A stretch of DNA of 64,000 bases from Pollenia angustigena (Eukaryota; Arthropoda; Insecta; Diptera; Polleniidae), in the NCBI GenBank assembly GCA_930367215.1, contig OV884059.1:147248511-147312510 (forward strand). Reading direction: 5' to 3'. The notes beneath the pieces were generated by a model. It did not search any database. It was not told where the DNA came from and saw only the letters and a program-made list of their open reading frames with translations. Position numbers and translations under genes: made by a program. Below, one piece after another: positions 1 through 11,257 of the stretch (position 1 is its first letter; the number at the start of each line of letters is the position of its first letter).

Positions 1-1345
1 TTTCATCGAAAGAAAAATTTACCACGCCTACTTTTACGCCCACTTTTTCTATTAAGCGCATAACTGGAGAACGGCTTGACCGATTTGGACGATTTTTTTC
101 TTTAAAATGATCGCCATGGTCTAACTTAGGTTTTGCGGAAAGAAAATGTTGCCCCGCCCACTGTTACGCCCACTTTTTTCGAATTACCTAAAATCAGAAA
201 ACGGCTCCATCGAGTTGACTAATTGTTCTTTCAAATGTTCGTATTAATCAACTTTAAGTTTTCATCGAAAGAAAAATTTACCACGCCTACTTTTACGCCC
301 ACTTTTTCTATTAAGCGCATAAGTTGAGAACGGCTGACCGATTCAAACGATTTTTTCTTCAAAATGATTGCCATGGTCCAACTTAGGTTTTTACGGAAAG
401 AAAATTTTGCCCCGCACACTTTTTTCGATTTACCTAAAATCAAAAAACGGCTTCATCGATTTGACTAATTTTTCTTTTAAATGTTCGTATTAATCCCTTT
501 TACGTTTTCATCGAAAGAAAAATGTATCACGCCTACTTTTACGCCCACTTTTTCTATTAAGCGCATTACTTGAGAACGGCTTGACCGATTTGGACGATTT
601 TCTCTTTAAAATGATCGCCATGGTCTAACTTAGGTTTTGCGGAAAGAAAATGTTGCCCCGCCCACTGTTACGGCCACTTTTTTCGAATTACCTAAAATCA
701 GAAAACGGCTCCATCGAGTTGAATAATTGTTCTTTCAAATGTTCGTATTAATCAACTTTAAGTTTTCATCGAAAGAAAAATTTACCACGCCTACTTTTAC
801 GCCCACTTTTTCTATTAAGCGCATAAGTTGAGAACGGCTTGACCGATTCAAACGATTTTTTCTTTAAAATGATTGCCATGGTCCAACTTAGGTTTTTACG
901 GAAAGAAAATTTGGCCCCGCCCACTTTTTTCGATTTACCTAAAATCAAAAAACGGCTTCATCGATTTGACTAATTTTTCTTTTAAATGTTCGTATTAATC
1001 CCTTTTACGTTTTCATCGAAAGAAAAATGTATCACGCCTACTTTTACGCCCACTTTTTCTATTAAGCGCATAAGTTGAGAACGGCTTGACCGATTCAAAC
1101 GATTTTTTCTTTAAAATGATTGCCATGGTCCAACTTAGGTTTTTACGGAAAGAAAATTTTGCCCCGCCCACTTTTTTCGATTTACCTAAAATCAAAAAAC
1201 GGCTCCTTCGATTTGACTAATTTTTCTTTTAAATGTTCGTATTATTCCATTTTACGTTTTTATTGAAAGAAAAATGTATCACGCCTACTTCTACGCCCAC
1301 TTTTTCTATTAAGCGCATAACTTGAGAACGGCTTGACCGATTTAG
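1..1345 (+). repeat. ~250-bp tandem repeat array inside the Helitron
   Basis: Units start at the motif TTTTCATCGAAAGAAAAAT near 1, 259, 506, 763, 1010 and 1255, giving a period of 247-258 bp. Two unit variants alternate. One carries TCGCCATGGTCTAAC and TTCGAATTACC. The other carries TTGCCATGGTCCAAC and TTCGATTTACC. The order is A-B-A-B-B, so a ~505-bp dimer has itself been duplicated. Short open frames across the array are by-products of the repeat and are not genes. Confidence 0.9.
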
Positions 1346-1463
1346 GTTTTTACGGAAGGAAAATTTTAAAGGCTGTAAATTTCGTTTACAGCTCAACTTA
1401 AATCGTCTGGTAATACAACACTAATGTTTGCTTGGGGCCAGCAACGCGGACCGGGTCAGCTAG
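1..1463 (+). mobile_element. Helitron-like element with internal tandem array, 3' end
   Basis: The right boundary reads CGGGTCAGCTAG followed by T at 1464. Helitrons end in CTRR and insert between A and T. The mirror-image element at 39092-40016 has the same CGGGTCAGCTAG end, the same internal repeat and a TC-type 5' end, so the two define one family. The 5' end lies before base 1. No Rep/helicase coding is visible, so this is a non-autonomous copy. A small hairpin (GCTGTAAA..TTTACAGC, about 1370-1393) sits upstream of the end, and the hairpin next to the CTAG is imperfect. Family identity is inferred from termini only. Confidence 0.75.
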
Positions 1464-1838
1464 TATTTTATAAAAATGTTAAAAGCAAAATAATAAAACA
1501 ATGAAAAATGTGCCAAGAATAAAATATTATTATTATTATTCTTTGCATTTTTAATTGTTTTTTTAGTGTTAAAATTTTTTCTCGCCCCGTTTTTATTCGT
1601 GAGTTTTTTTGACAGTTCAAAGCGGGAACTTTTCTCACCAAAATGTTACAGACACACTTTTTCTGTAAATTGGCTAGTTATTTCCTTACGTGACAGCTTG
1701 TACTCGCCAAAAAAGTTACAGACACAGTTAAGTGAGAAAAACAGCTGTTTGTTTCAATTTATGGCATTTTTGTTTCATTTCACACATTTCAATCGAAAAC
1801 TTTCTCGACGCGAGAGTTACAGAACATGGGCACAGGAA
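1464..1838 (+). repeat. Dispersed repeat, copy 1 (inverted partner at 55225-55602)
   Basis: From TATTTTATAAAAATG to GAACATGGGCACAGG this stretch matches the reverse complement of 55225-55602 almost base for base. It contains repeated motifs TTACAGACACA and TTACAGAACATGG. The Helitron that ends at 1463 stops exactly at the start of the match, while the partner copy continues further (TTCGTA before TATTTTAT). The Helitron therefore appears to have inserted inside this repeat. Class unknown. The 95-codon open frame here is shared with the partner as part of the repeat and resembles no protein I know. Confidence 0.75.
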
Positions 1839-2154
1839 AACATTTTGTCATGACATATAAGCTTTCGTCAAAGTTATTTTTGCCAATTTTTTAGTTAATA
1901 CCAACATTTATAAGGAAGTACTGGCATTAAAAGCTATTTTCGGGAGTAGTATTTGTATAGGAGCTATTTTTAATAAAAGGCTGTTCTCAGTAAAATTTTT
2001 TTGCAAAGCGTTGCTCAGACTCTGATCAACATTTTTATTTAAAATTTGCTTTTTTAAAGAAAACATACTCAGGCTCTTATAACATTATTTACCATAAAAA
2101 ATTTTATCAACTTTTTTTTTATAGAAAAATGGCTTAAACTCTGTTTAACTTTAA

Positions 2155-2913
2155 TGGGTCGATTACGGATGGCAAATGAACTGAAGTTAAGTTGCCAGCA
2201 GCGAAATCAGGCAAAGTTGCACATGTTAAAACAGTGTTCGAAAATAAACAGGACATTATTTATCGTACGGCTCACACCCAGAAACGATATTTCTTTTTTT
2301 AATGTTTGTGTAGACGAACACAACCCTTAATAGCGCTCGTAACTATTTTCAAGCAGTGTTCGAAAATAAACAAAACATTATTTATTGTACGGCTGAAACG
2401 ATATCTATTTTTTTAATGTTTGTGGTGACGAACACAACCCTTTATAGAGTTCGTAAATAGTTTCAAGCAGTGTTCGAAAATAAACAGAACACTATTTATC
2501 GTACGGCTGACACACCCCGAAACGATATCTATTTTTTAATGTTTGTGGTGACGAACACAACCCTTCATAGCGTTCGTTACTATTTTCAAAACAGTAACGG
2601 AACCGAACACAACGAAATTTGTGGTTAAAAAAAACAGAACGCAATTAAATGTTCTTAACTTTTTGTTGAGTTGGATAAGTACAGTATTATTTTTGTGTTC
2701 GAAGATTTGTTTTAATGATTTACTACACAAACACAAACACTAAAACGGTTTTGTTTTCCAAAAATCTACCAAAACGATATTTAATGTATATTTTCGAACA
2801 CTGTGTTCAAATATAAAATAAAAAATGTGGTATATTTTAGCATGAGCGAGGTTGCCTGATTTCGCTGCTGGAAACTCAATTTTTTTTTTGTGTTGTCTTC
2901 CGTAATCGACCCA
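2155..2913. mobile_element. 759-bp TIR element with three internal ~115-bp tandem units
   Basis: Left TGGGTCGATTACGGA and right TCCGTAATCGACCCA are perfect terminal inverted repeats. A second inverted block (CAGCAGCGAAATCAGGCAA) lies just inside both ends. Between them the segment starting CAGTGTTCGAAAATAAACA repeats at 2232, 2354 and 2468. No clear target duplication and no transposase are visible, so the superfamily is not assigned. Confidence 0.75.
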
Positions 2914-4340
2914 TAAAAAAGTTAGACTTTTGTCAACTCTGTGAAACTGTTTTCGTGAAATATTTGCTCAGACTTTGAGTAGTTTTCTAACAAATTTAGT
3001 TTGGAAGCGTTGCACGAACTTGACTTCAGCAATATTTATTATTAAAAAGTTGCTGCCATCTTGAAATGACACATTTATTTTTGGTATTTTAGGCACGATT
3101 TTATTGTTATTTTAGGCATAATTGCATTAAACTCTTCGTTCCACAATTATTTTAGATTGTAATTACGTTAGAAGTTCTCTTTGAAGTGCAAAATTTTAAC
3201 ACAATTTTAACAATATGTATGAATGTATTATTGCATTTTAAGCCCCTTAGGATATAAACAAATTGGAGCCACTTTGAAAGGATTATTTACAACAGCAAAA
3301 CGTACAATGACCTTTTTTGTTGGTGCTGTTGCTGCCAGGACATGCAACCTGCAAGTTAAAACTCTGTACGTGATGTACGATGTGAAAAAAAACGGGTAAA
3401 ATAAAAAATAGCAATAAAAATATACTGCAGGAATGAAATAATTCACACTCCCAAAGTCTGTTTTAAACACAAAACAGGAACCAACACAGGATTTCACTTT
3501 ACACACACACACACACATCATCACATACTACTACGGATAAAGGAAATATAAAAAAAAAGTTTATAAGAATTTGCATTTGTATAAAAGGAATGGCAGTGAA
3601 GCAAGAACACTAAATAAGGATGATTACATGGAATAGATAATAATGGCAAGAAATAACGCAGCACTATTTTTTTAGTGAAGTTTTTTAATAAAAAAATTCC
3701 TTTTTAGTTTTGAAAACAAAACAATGTTTAAGGAACAAAAAGACCATCTCTGATTTAAAACAGAATGCAAGTGAAGAAAAAAAAAAAAAAATAAAAATGA
3801 AAACAAATTCAAAATAAGGGAAAAACTCTATATTTAGGTCAATAAAGCATCTGGAGAATAAAAAAACACTGTATCCCACAACTACAAATGCTTCATCAAA
3901 ATAGAGCAATTAAACTGAGAGAATAATAGAAGGAAATAACAAGAAAAAACTATTTGCGCAAAAAAAGGAAGTTTTTCCGAGGGCTGTTAAAAAATTGAGG
4001 ATTTTTTTTGTAAATGGGGATACAAATTTCGTGAAAATCCCCAGGAGATTTTTCGGGAAAAGACACTTTTTTCGATGGGGAGAATATGTGGATAATATTT
4101 TATTTATATAAGCAATTTGTGCAAAGGCAAGAACGGTGTGGTCAAGACGTTGGTGCAAATTAAAGTTTTTTTTTGGTCCGAAGTTTTTTTGTCATACCAA
4201 GACGCTGGCTGTTCGATATCTTTTCAAGAGCTTGCTGAAATAATTTTAAATATGCTTTCTGTACCAACATGTAAGGCTTGTTTTTATAATAAAAATAATT
4301 AAAACCAACATTTGCAACATAATGCAGTATAACATTTTTA
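2914..4340. other. No gene seen; CA microsatellite
   Basis: AT-rich sequence with homopolymer runs. A short (AC)n tract lies at 3501-3517. Open frames on the minus strand around 3228-4158 are low-complexity and carry no recognisable motif. The GGGGAT-containing segment near 4010-4090 loosely resembles 4930-5008. Confidence 0.5.
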
Positions 4341-4725
4341 CCCAGCGGGAAAATCTTTTCAATAGGAAACGAGAATGTAATACATATATTGATAAATATT
4401 TGATTCTAGAACTCATTTTTCTTAACACAGAACATGTCCTAGGATTGTAATAAATTATTTAAATGTATACTGGGAAAGACTTAAATAATTCTAAAAAATA
4501 CGAATAATTGTCACGAACAGAAGAAAAAACACAAAACATTTTTACGAACAGAAACAATACATTCCTTGTTCTGCAAATGTGAGAATATACGTGGTAATCA
4601 AATCATAATTATTGTGTCAATAAAATTACCTTCTCGATTCCCATGAATGCATTATTATTCTTTCGAAAATACTACATTATTTTTTTTAGTTATTTATGTA
4701 ATCAATTCCTTATTTTCCCGCTGGG
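4341..4725. mobile_element. 385-bp miniature TIR element
   Basis: It starts CCCAGCGGGAAAAT and ends ATTTTCCCGCTGGG, a perfect 14-bp inverted repeat. The interior is AT-rich with no coding. The target duplication is not convincing (TTTTA on the left, CAGTT on the right). Superfamily unassigned. Confidence 0.6.
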
Positions 4726-5466
4726 CAGTTTGCCGTGACAAATTTATGCTATTCTCTCAAATGTTAACACTTTTTAATACAAACAACATGTAAAACAAAA
4801 TTGCATTGGCTGATGAACCAGAAGTTTTGGAAATGATAAACATTCATGAATAATAATTTTTCTTGTGCGTCTTTTTAAGTTACTCAGAGTACAAATAAAA
4901 TTAGTTTTAATAACACAACATTATTTAATTTTTTTGGATCTGTGGGGATTGTCGGGGATCAAAATTCGTAAATTGGGGATAAGGTATAAAATAAAACTAG
5001 GAACCCTGACCTAAGAACTTTTTTCAATTAGATTTAGAAAGATACTAATGGCTTTAAATAGAGAAAAATTTAAACAACTTTTTAGATTGCTCTTTTTTAA
5101 AAATGTGAATGATGTTGCTACTAAACAATTTCTGCTGCTGTGTTGTAAATAAATAGTACAAGTAGTGGGTGGTTTTGTTAGAGGAAATGGCCAGAACAGT
5201 GATTGCATTGAGCTATTTGTCTGTGCCGCTGTTTGTGGCACAACTACATAAAAGCTATTAAAACCATTGGCTTGTTAAGATGCAAAACAATAACAGCAAC
5301 ACTAATAATCCTCTGTTGTTCTTTTCAAATTTTTTTGAATGCAAAATTGTTTATGATTTTTTATAAAATTCGCCTGATTTCACACTGATATTTAATCATT
5401 TCCAACAGTAGTAACCGCACAAGTTCTAATACCGTATCATCTCAATTGATATAAAGATAACATTTA
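4726..5466. other. No gene seen; possible hAT-type terminus at 5008
   Basis: AT-rich. The segment ending GGAACCCTG at 5008 looks like the right end of a CAGGG-type element, but I could not find a convincing left end. The minus-strand frame at 5011-5241 has no recognisable domain. Confidence 0.35.
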
Positions 5467-5602
5467 GGGGGTAATTTTGTTGTTCACATCACCTTGCGTT
5501 GAGAAAATTTTCATATAAAATTTTTTGAAATTTTTAAAATTCAAAAAATTTTATATGAAAATTTTCTCAACGCAAGGTGAAGTGAACAACAAAATTACCC
5601 CC
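5467..5602. mobile_element. 136-bp foldback MITE, TSD TTA
   Basis: A near-perfect palindrome. The left arm starts GGGGGTAATTTTGTTGTTCA, the right arm is its complement ending TTACCCCC, and the centre is a short loop near 5531-5540. Both flanks are TTA (5464-5466 and 5603-5605), a 3-bp target duplication. TWA-type duplications are typical of PIF/Harbinger-mobilised MITEs. That assignment is inferred. Confidence 0.8.
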
Positions 5603-6035
5603 TTAATTTCAAACAGACTTAATTTTAAGTCACGTGCCATAAAATATAAACATCATTCGCGATAAATCGTTAAAATTTTCACATTAATTTTTTGTATTTT
5701 TACTAAATTGTTTATTGTTGAGGAAATTTCTTGGAAAACCCATAAATTTTTCTTAACAATTTGTTTGTTTACAAACTTTTCAATCACTTAAAGTATTTTT
5801 CGCAACGCAATAGATTTATTTGTAAATTAGCAGAAAAATTCTGAGAAAATTCTTAAAATTGTGGGCAAGTTTTAACTTGAAATTGAACAGTTATGCAGAC
5901 CTTGAGCAAGTTCTTACTTGAACGGTAAATCAGACTCTGAGCAAGTTTTCTCTTGAAAAGTTGAACAGAACTAGAAAAGTCGATCTGACTAGAAAAGCCA
6001 AGCCTTTTTTAAACTGAAAGCGCACACTTAATAAA
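5603..6035. other. No gene seen
   Basis: AT-rich. Between 5880 and 5995 there is degenerate repetition of a 'CAGACTCTGAGCAAGTTTTCTC / GAACAGAACTAGAAAAG' theme that recurs elsewhere (see 34320-34700). Confidence 0.4.
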
Positions 6036-6840
6036 GGGTGGTCCAACCATAATGCACGATGTTAATTGTGAGTCACACCTTAACTTCAAGTTTTTTGCCC
6101 AACTTAATTTGAAATTTCTTTGTTTCAGTTTCTGACAAATTCAACCATGGAGGGGTACATAATTAAGCAATACGCCGAATGGTTGGTTGAACAGACAGAA
6201 CTAAATGGCGGCTTTACAAAGAAAATCATTTTCAGCGACGAGGCACACTTTTACCTCAGCGGATTCTTTAACAAGCAGAACTGCCGCATTTGGGCCAATG
6301 AGAATCCACGGGTGATTGTTAAAAAGCCGATGCATCCACAAAGAGTAACGACAGTTTGGTGCGGTTTATGGGCTGGCGGCGTCATTGGGCCGTACTTTTT
6401 TGAAAATAAGGTTGGCCAAGAAGTTACCATAAATGGTGTTCGCTATCGCGAGATGATAAAGGACTTCTTGGGGCCAAAAATTGAGAATATGGACCAGGGC
6501 GATATGTGGCTCTAACAGGATGCTGCCACTTGCCAGACAGCCAACGAAACAATGGCTTTTTTGCGTGAGAAATTCACGCCGAGGCGATGTTATTTGGACG
6601 CAACGTTCATGTGACTTCTTTCTTTGGGGGTATTTAAAAGAAAATGTGTACGTTAATAAGCCAAGAACAATTCAAGAGGTAAAGGATGAGATAATTCGGC
6701 ACATTAACGACATTGAACCTCAATTATGTCTCAGAGTCATTGCAAATATGGACCATCGGGTAGAGGTATGCCACCGAAGCCGTGGCGGGCATCTGGTCGA
6801 TATTTTGTTTTACACATAATTCATAATAAAAAATATTAAG
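6036..6840 (+). mobile_element. Mariner/Tc3-like element, decayed
   Basis: The left end GGGTGGTCCAACCA..GCACGATG matches, in inverted orientation, the outer end of the related relic at 33219. Transposase remnants follow directly. The N-terminal helix-turn-helix part is missing, so this is an internally deleted copy. I could not identify the right terminus near 6840-6990. Confidence 0.65.
6120..6819 (+). pseudogene. Mariner/Tc3-like DDE transposase relic
   Basis: Two frames cover the DDE domain. The first (6120-6515) holds the first catalytic aspartate in IIFSDEAHFYLSG (D at residue 40) and then NKQNCRIW, HPQRVTTVWCGLWAGG and GVRYREMIKDF, typical of this insect transposase group. A stop after GDMWL breaks the 'QDGAxCHTA' region, where the second aspartate should lie (read as QDAATCQTANE in the next frame). 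The second frame (6481-6819) keeps RSCD..FFLWGYLKENVY and ends EVCHRSRGGHLVDI, the usual C-terminus. The intact protein would be about 340 residues. Here the DNA-binding N-terminus is absent and the frame is broken, so it cannot be active. Similar relics lie at 28150-28990 and 33219-33960. Confidence 0.9.
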
Positions 6841-6985
6841 ATTATTCTCTGAACTATAAATCCCAATTAGACATTTCTTACCGGACAGACGAAGTCTGTT
6901 TGCGTGACAAGAAATGTCCATGTGACTCGGGACTAACTATTGCTTTGAGTTTGATAAACTAAACTAAAAAAGTTACTTTAGTTTA

Positions 6986-7204
6986 GTGGGGAACAGAATA
7001 GTCGCTGTAGTACAACGTTACGAATAGCGCTGCAAGCTGTCATAATTTTAAAACGGCAGTTTTAAAGTACTAGTGTCAAGAGAATACTACGTTGTTGTAA
7101 AAGTCCTTGCAGTTGAAGCGCAAAATTTGAAATTTTGAACTTTGTTGCGCTACAGAGCATTCGCCAGCTTCAGCTACTAAAACTACTTTATTCTGTTCCA
7201 GGCC
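6986..7204. mobile_element. Possible ~219-bp miniature TIR element
   Basis: GGAACAGAATA near the left end is inverted as TATTCTGTTCC near the right end. The outer few bases differ (GTGG versus GGCC), and no clear target duplication is seen. Confidence 0.4.
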
Positions 7205-8974
7205 TTAGACCAGTAGCATGTACATTATTTGGAGTCTAAATATCACCTCTTGTTTTAGGCACGTGCCTTTGTTACGTCGTGGGTGCTCTGCTGCTCTGCA
7301 TGTTAAACGTATTCTTCCATGCATTCTTGTTCATTTGAAATTCAAATTTAAATTGTATGTTTTTGCCATCATTCCAGAGCGCTATGGATCGTTCATTCTC
7401 TTGCCTCTTAATGATACTGCCTGCCATCTGCCAATGTGTATTTTTAGTTTCTAATGCGGGCGGGCGGGCTTAACTATTTGTATGCAGAATCAAAATTTGT
7501 GTTTAAATGGATGAACATGAAATACATTTAAATTTTTCTATTCATATGAATGTGTGATTTTTTCATATTTTTTTTGAGCTCTTAAGTTTATTTTGTTTTT
7601 GTTTTTTGTTGTTGTTGCCTTATTACACAGGAAGTGAAATCAGCAATCAGAATATAAAAAACAAACTAAAATTGTTATAAATTTTTCAAATAAAAAGACT
7701 TCAGCAAGAACGAATAACTCAGGCAAATACAAGCTCATATGAGGAAAATAATGAACTTGCACTAAACAAAATACATACAAAAATACTAAAGACAATAAAA
7801 AACGAATAGTTTTGTTAATATGTATTAAGGTTGCAGCAGTTGTTTTCGTTCATGTTACATTAACTTGAATAATTTTTCATGCGTTCAAGAAAACGCCAAA
7901 ATGTGAGCAATTATTTTTTCTTAACTTTCGCACATATTGTACGGTTAAGTTGGCAGCAAATTAAGTGGGTCAGTGCTTCGTCATCGTCCCAACATCATAA
8001 ACGCAAAATCACATAATGCGATGTTTTGCGGTATCAGGCTCTAAGCAAAATTAGCAAGCAAAAAAGTCTTTTCAAATTTATTTAGATTTGTCCAGACATC
8101 AAGACTCCACTTGTTTTTTTTTTTGTTTGTCTTTAGCAAAAAGAAAAATAACTAAAAAAGATACATAAATACATTTCTGTTGATTTTCTAAAATTTTATC
8201 AAATACTGAGCACACAAATACACAGTGTGTTGGCGTAAATCAATTGTTATTTTTTTCTATTTATATTCAAGAATTGGTTTGTCAGTCAGTCATTCATATT
8301 ACTTAGAGGGACAGGCAGACAGAAAGTGAGTGAATATTATTTTTAACTTTCTTTTTCTTTTTGTGTCACTGAGGATTTATGACTTCCTGACATTAAAATA
8401 TATTAAAAAAATGTGTTTTTTTTAAATTCAATTAATATTGATAAATCGATTAGACATTAATATGAGTAATTTACAATTAAGAAAAAAATTAACATGCAAT
8501 AAATGTTATGTTGACAATTATTTGCATTAAAATAAATGCACATTGCAATTATAAGTTGATTTTGATTAATTTAAGAAATTTCTCTTAATAAGATTTTAAT
8601 ATGAATTTTGTTTACAATCTAAGAAACTTAAGAGATTTCTATTAGCAATTTTCACCAGAAATGTGGAACAAGTTAAAAAATTAATCCAATTGAGCAACTT
8701 TATACTACTAGACAGGTTAGAATGATATAAAAGGCTGTGCCGAATCTTTAATACCCTTCAGCTAACACACATTATTAAGCAGCATAATAAGATTTTCAAT
8801 TATTCGATTAAATCGAATAATTTTAATTTTGTCTATTTTAGAAATTAAAAAAAATAAGACCAAAATTATATTTTTCAACATAAAAATATTATTAAAAAAG
8901 CAACAACAATTTAACAAAAAGTACTTCATGTAAAAAAAGAGGAAAACTTTAAATAAAAATAACAATAAGATTTT
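7205..8974. other. No gene seen
   Basis: AT-rich host-like sequence with simple GTCA/CAGA motifs around 8280-8320. The 78-codon frame at 7218-7454 has no recognisable feature. Confidence 0.4.
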
Positions 8975-9244
8975 GTTTGTCGTGCTTTATTCCCAATTTT
9001 TGTTCTGTATAAAAACACTGAAATTTATTGTTGGAGGATATGCTAGTTTCTATGCGCATTTCAACGGGTTGCTTAGGCCAGATCTTTATGAAACATTCTC
9101 CCAAAATTTTTTTTTAGAAAAGCCAAAGATATTAGCAAGTAAAACTGCAGAGTAAATGGGAATTGCAAACAAACAAAAAAATAAAAAAAAAAAAAAAAAA
9201 AAATAAAAATTGCAACGATATCAAAGCTTATACAAAATACCAAC

Positions 9245-10368
9245 TAGGGAATGGTAAATCGATTTCGATTCCAATCGAAAATCGATTTTTTTGTAAAAAG
9301 AATCGATTTTTTGCAATCGAATTTACGTATGCGATTTTATACTGAAATCGATTATTGGGCTTTTAAAATCGATTTTTTAATTTTTATCAAAATTTTGGCA
9401 ATTTTTAATTTAAATATTAATTAAATCAATAAATTATGGGCATGCACAATATAACTTGAGATTTTTTTGTGCGTACATACGTGTGTAGGTGGTATGTTTA
9501 TGCAGTTTTCTGAATTTAAAGTTGAAGTTTTACGTATTTACCTATTAGTGCCCTTGGTTTACTCTCAACTTTAATATAGGGGCTCTTGTTTTTCAGAAAT
9601 TAAAGTAATCAATGGACAGTGAACAAAACAGTCCAAACATATTGCACTGAACCAAACATTGAAAGCCAGCTTTGTGAAAATCAACATATTATAGAAACAC
9701 AACAGGTGAATTAAACCATGACATTTCTGTTGAAATACGCTAATATTCAAACAGACCAGTGTGTGAGCGACATTTAAATCTAGTTATAAGAAGAGTGAAA
9801 TGACATGCAAACGTTTGTTTTCTAAATCTAACTTAATAGTAACTTTGCGAAGAAACAGTCGCCACTGATCAGGAACTATTGTCATAATCCTTTGACATAC
9901 TATCCATACATTCAGGAATGTCACAGAAATAAATCAAAAGTGATTTCGTTTTATGTTAAGCAAGATTCGAATTCACTTTCGAACGGAATTGATTTATGTG
10001 ACAGGTCTGATTGACTACACAAGAACACAATTTTAATGTGAAATCTACATACGTATCGCACTTGTTCCTCTAAAGGCCATCTCAAAATTAACACATTTTC
10101 ACTTTTTGCAGGAAAATTATAAACAGTAGTCAGACCTATCTACAAGCCGTAAAAATCTTAGTTCAATTTCTCTAGTAGTTTGCCAAAAAAAATGCTGGTG
10201 TATCCCCTTTGTGATATAAGGAAAAAAGTTTGCAAATTAATCCTAAACAATTTTGAAATCGATTTTAAAATCGATTTTGAGGTTCGATTAATCGATCTCA
10301 AAAACCGAAATAAAAAAAGTCGATCGAAAAATCGAAAATCGATTTTGGAATCCAATTTACCTTCCCTA
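9245..10368. mobile_element. 1.12-kb non-autonomous hAT-like element, TSD ATACCAAC
   Basis: It begins TAGGGAATGGTAAATCGATT and ends AATTTACCTTCCCTA, imperfect inverted repeats whose subterminal zones are full of AATCGATTTT. Both sides carry the same 8-bp duplication ATACCAAC (9237-9244 and 10369-10376). Homologous repeat copies at 45.98 and 59.74 kb show the site unoccupied. An 8-bp TSD fits hAT. No transposase is present. Frames at 10158-10413 are by-products of the ATCGAT-rich end. Confidence 0.88.
9914..10008. mobile_element. ~95-bp MITE nested in the hAT-like element
   Basis: The ends AGGAATGTCACAGAAAT and ATTTATGTGACAGGTCT are inverted. The interior (AAAGTGATTTCGTTTTATG) matches the inverted complement of the element at 22301-22408, so the two form one family. 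Confidence 0.7.
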
Positions 10369-10395
10369 ATACCAACAGTAAACATTGAGTTAGAA

Positions 10396-10889
10396 ATAGC
10401 ATCAAAGTGCTAATCTTCTAAAATAATCTTTCAAAAAGAGTTTAAATGTTCATGTGTTAAACTATTCCTTTCGATTGTTTTAATCAAACTTGATTTAGAA
10501 AAGATTCTTTTACTTATATTTGACGTTGGAGAGAATGAAAGTAAAGCGTTTTAAAGCATATCCAATTTTTCTGTTTTTTTCTTGTCTTTTCTAAAAATGT
10601 TTAGTCTTTCATTATATTACTTGGATCTCTTATTTATTTTTTTTTTGTTTTTAACAATTTTTATACTTTTAATAGTCTTGTTAAGGTCTGGGTAGAAGGT
10701 TGTTTTCATTTAACTCAAAAAAAAAAAATCAACTGCTTCATCTGAATCATTGTGGAAAAAGTCTGTGCTTAACATTCTTAAAAATAAATTATTTCCAAAC
10801 TCTTTGGTTTCAGTCTGTACTAATTTTTAAAAAATTGTTACTCGAAGGAAATGTTCTTAAGTTAAGAAACAATAAAAGGGTATTTAAAA
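10396..10889. other. No gene seen
   Basis: AT-rich sequence with A and T runs. The plus-strand frame at 10700-11005 runs into the MITE at 10890 and has no recognisable domain. Confidence 0.4.
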
Positions 10890-11257
10890 CCCTGCAAATA
10901 ATATTGGACCACCTGATCCATTTTGATAAAATGGACTACTCCATGGACTGGTCCGATGTAATACAAGTATGGACCATGTCATTGTTAAAAATTGTTTGTA
11001 GGTAGACGACATGTCTTCGTTTTTTAACGACGTGCTTTCGTTTTTAAACGACTTCAAAACTAATTCTCTTGAGTATACCATGGAGTAGTTTTAAAACTAC
11101 TCCTTTGTAGTCCAAAGCTGGGTTATATGGTCCTGCCCTAGGACATCGTAATGTTAAATAGACCATGTTTTTTCCATACGTTTGGGTTACTTTTGGACTA
11201 GTTCCTTGTGGGCTACTCGTTACACGCGTGTTTGGACTGGTCCTATTATTTGCAAGG
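10890..11257. mobile_element. 368-bp MITE of the CCCTGCAAATAATA family
   Basis: The left end is CCCTGCAAATAATA and the right end TATTATTTGCAAGG. The interior holds many GGACCA/TGGTCC and GTAGTTTTAAAACTAC blocks and matches the reverse complement of 52024-52402 over its full length. Diverged relatives lie at 51866-51980 and 53030-53285. Target duplication is unclear. Confidence 0.75.

Larger units (their letters stand above)
8975..10395 (+). repeat. Dispersed ~0.5-kb repeat (F1), copy split by a hAT-like element
   Basis: The flanks 8975-9244 and 10369-10395 together match 59520-59780 and 45770-46030. Shared blocks include GTGCTTTATTCCCAATTTT, CTGAAATTTATTGTTG, GCGCATTTCAACGG and the junction ATATCAAAGCTTATACAAAA..ACCAAC..TAAACA. 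The match resumes immediately after the inserted element. Other copies lie at 18795-18926 (-), 20921-21182 (-), 32300-32380, 45745-46255 and 59470-60015. Confidence 0.8.

Noticed and set aside
1..1345. Regular repeats that might suggest a CRISPR array
   Set aside because: Units are ~250 bp and contiguous with no unique spacers, in a eukaryotic transposon context.
1566..1853. Open frame duplicated at 55097-55501, possible gene family
   Set aside because: The two regions are near-identical at DNA level inside and outside the frame, as expected for a recent repeat rather than for selection on a protein.
3685..4158. Adjacent minus-strand frames with hydrophobic, phenylalanine-rich translation
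   Set aside because: The composition comes from A-rich DNA read on the other strand. There are no membrane-protein features beyond that bias.
3940..5008. A hAT-like element ending GGAACCCTG at 5008
   Set aside because: The candidate left end (GAGGGCTGTTAAAA) does not pair well and no 8-bp duplication is present.
7218..7454. 78-codon plus-strand frame
   Set aside because: No domain, no partner copy and no compositional difference from surrounding DNA.
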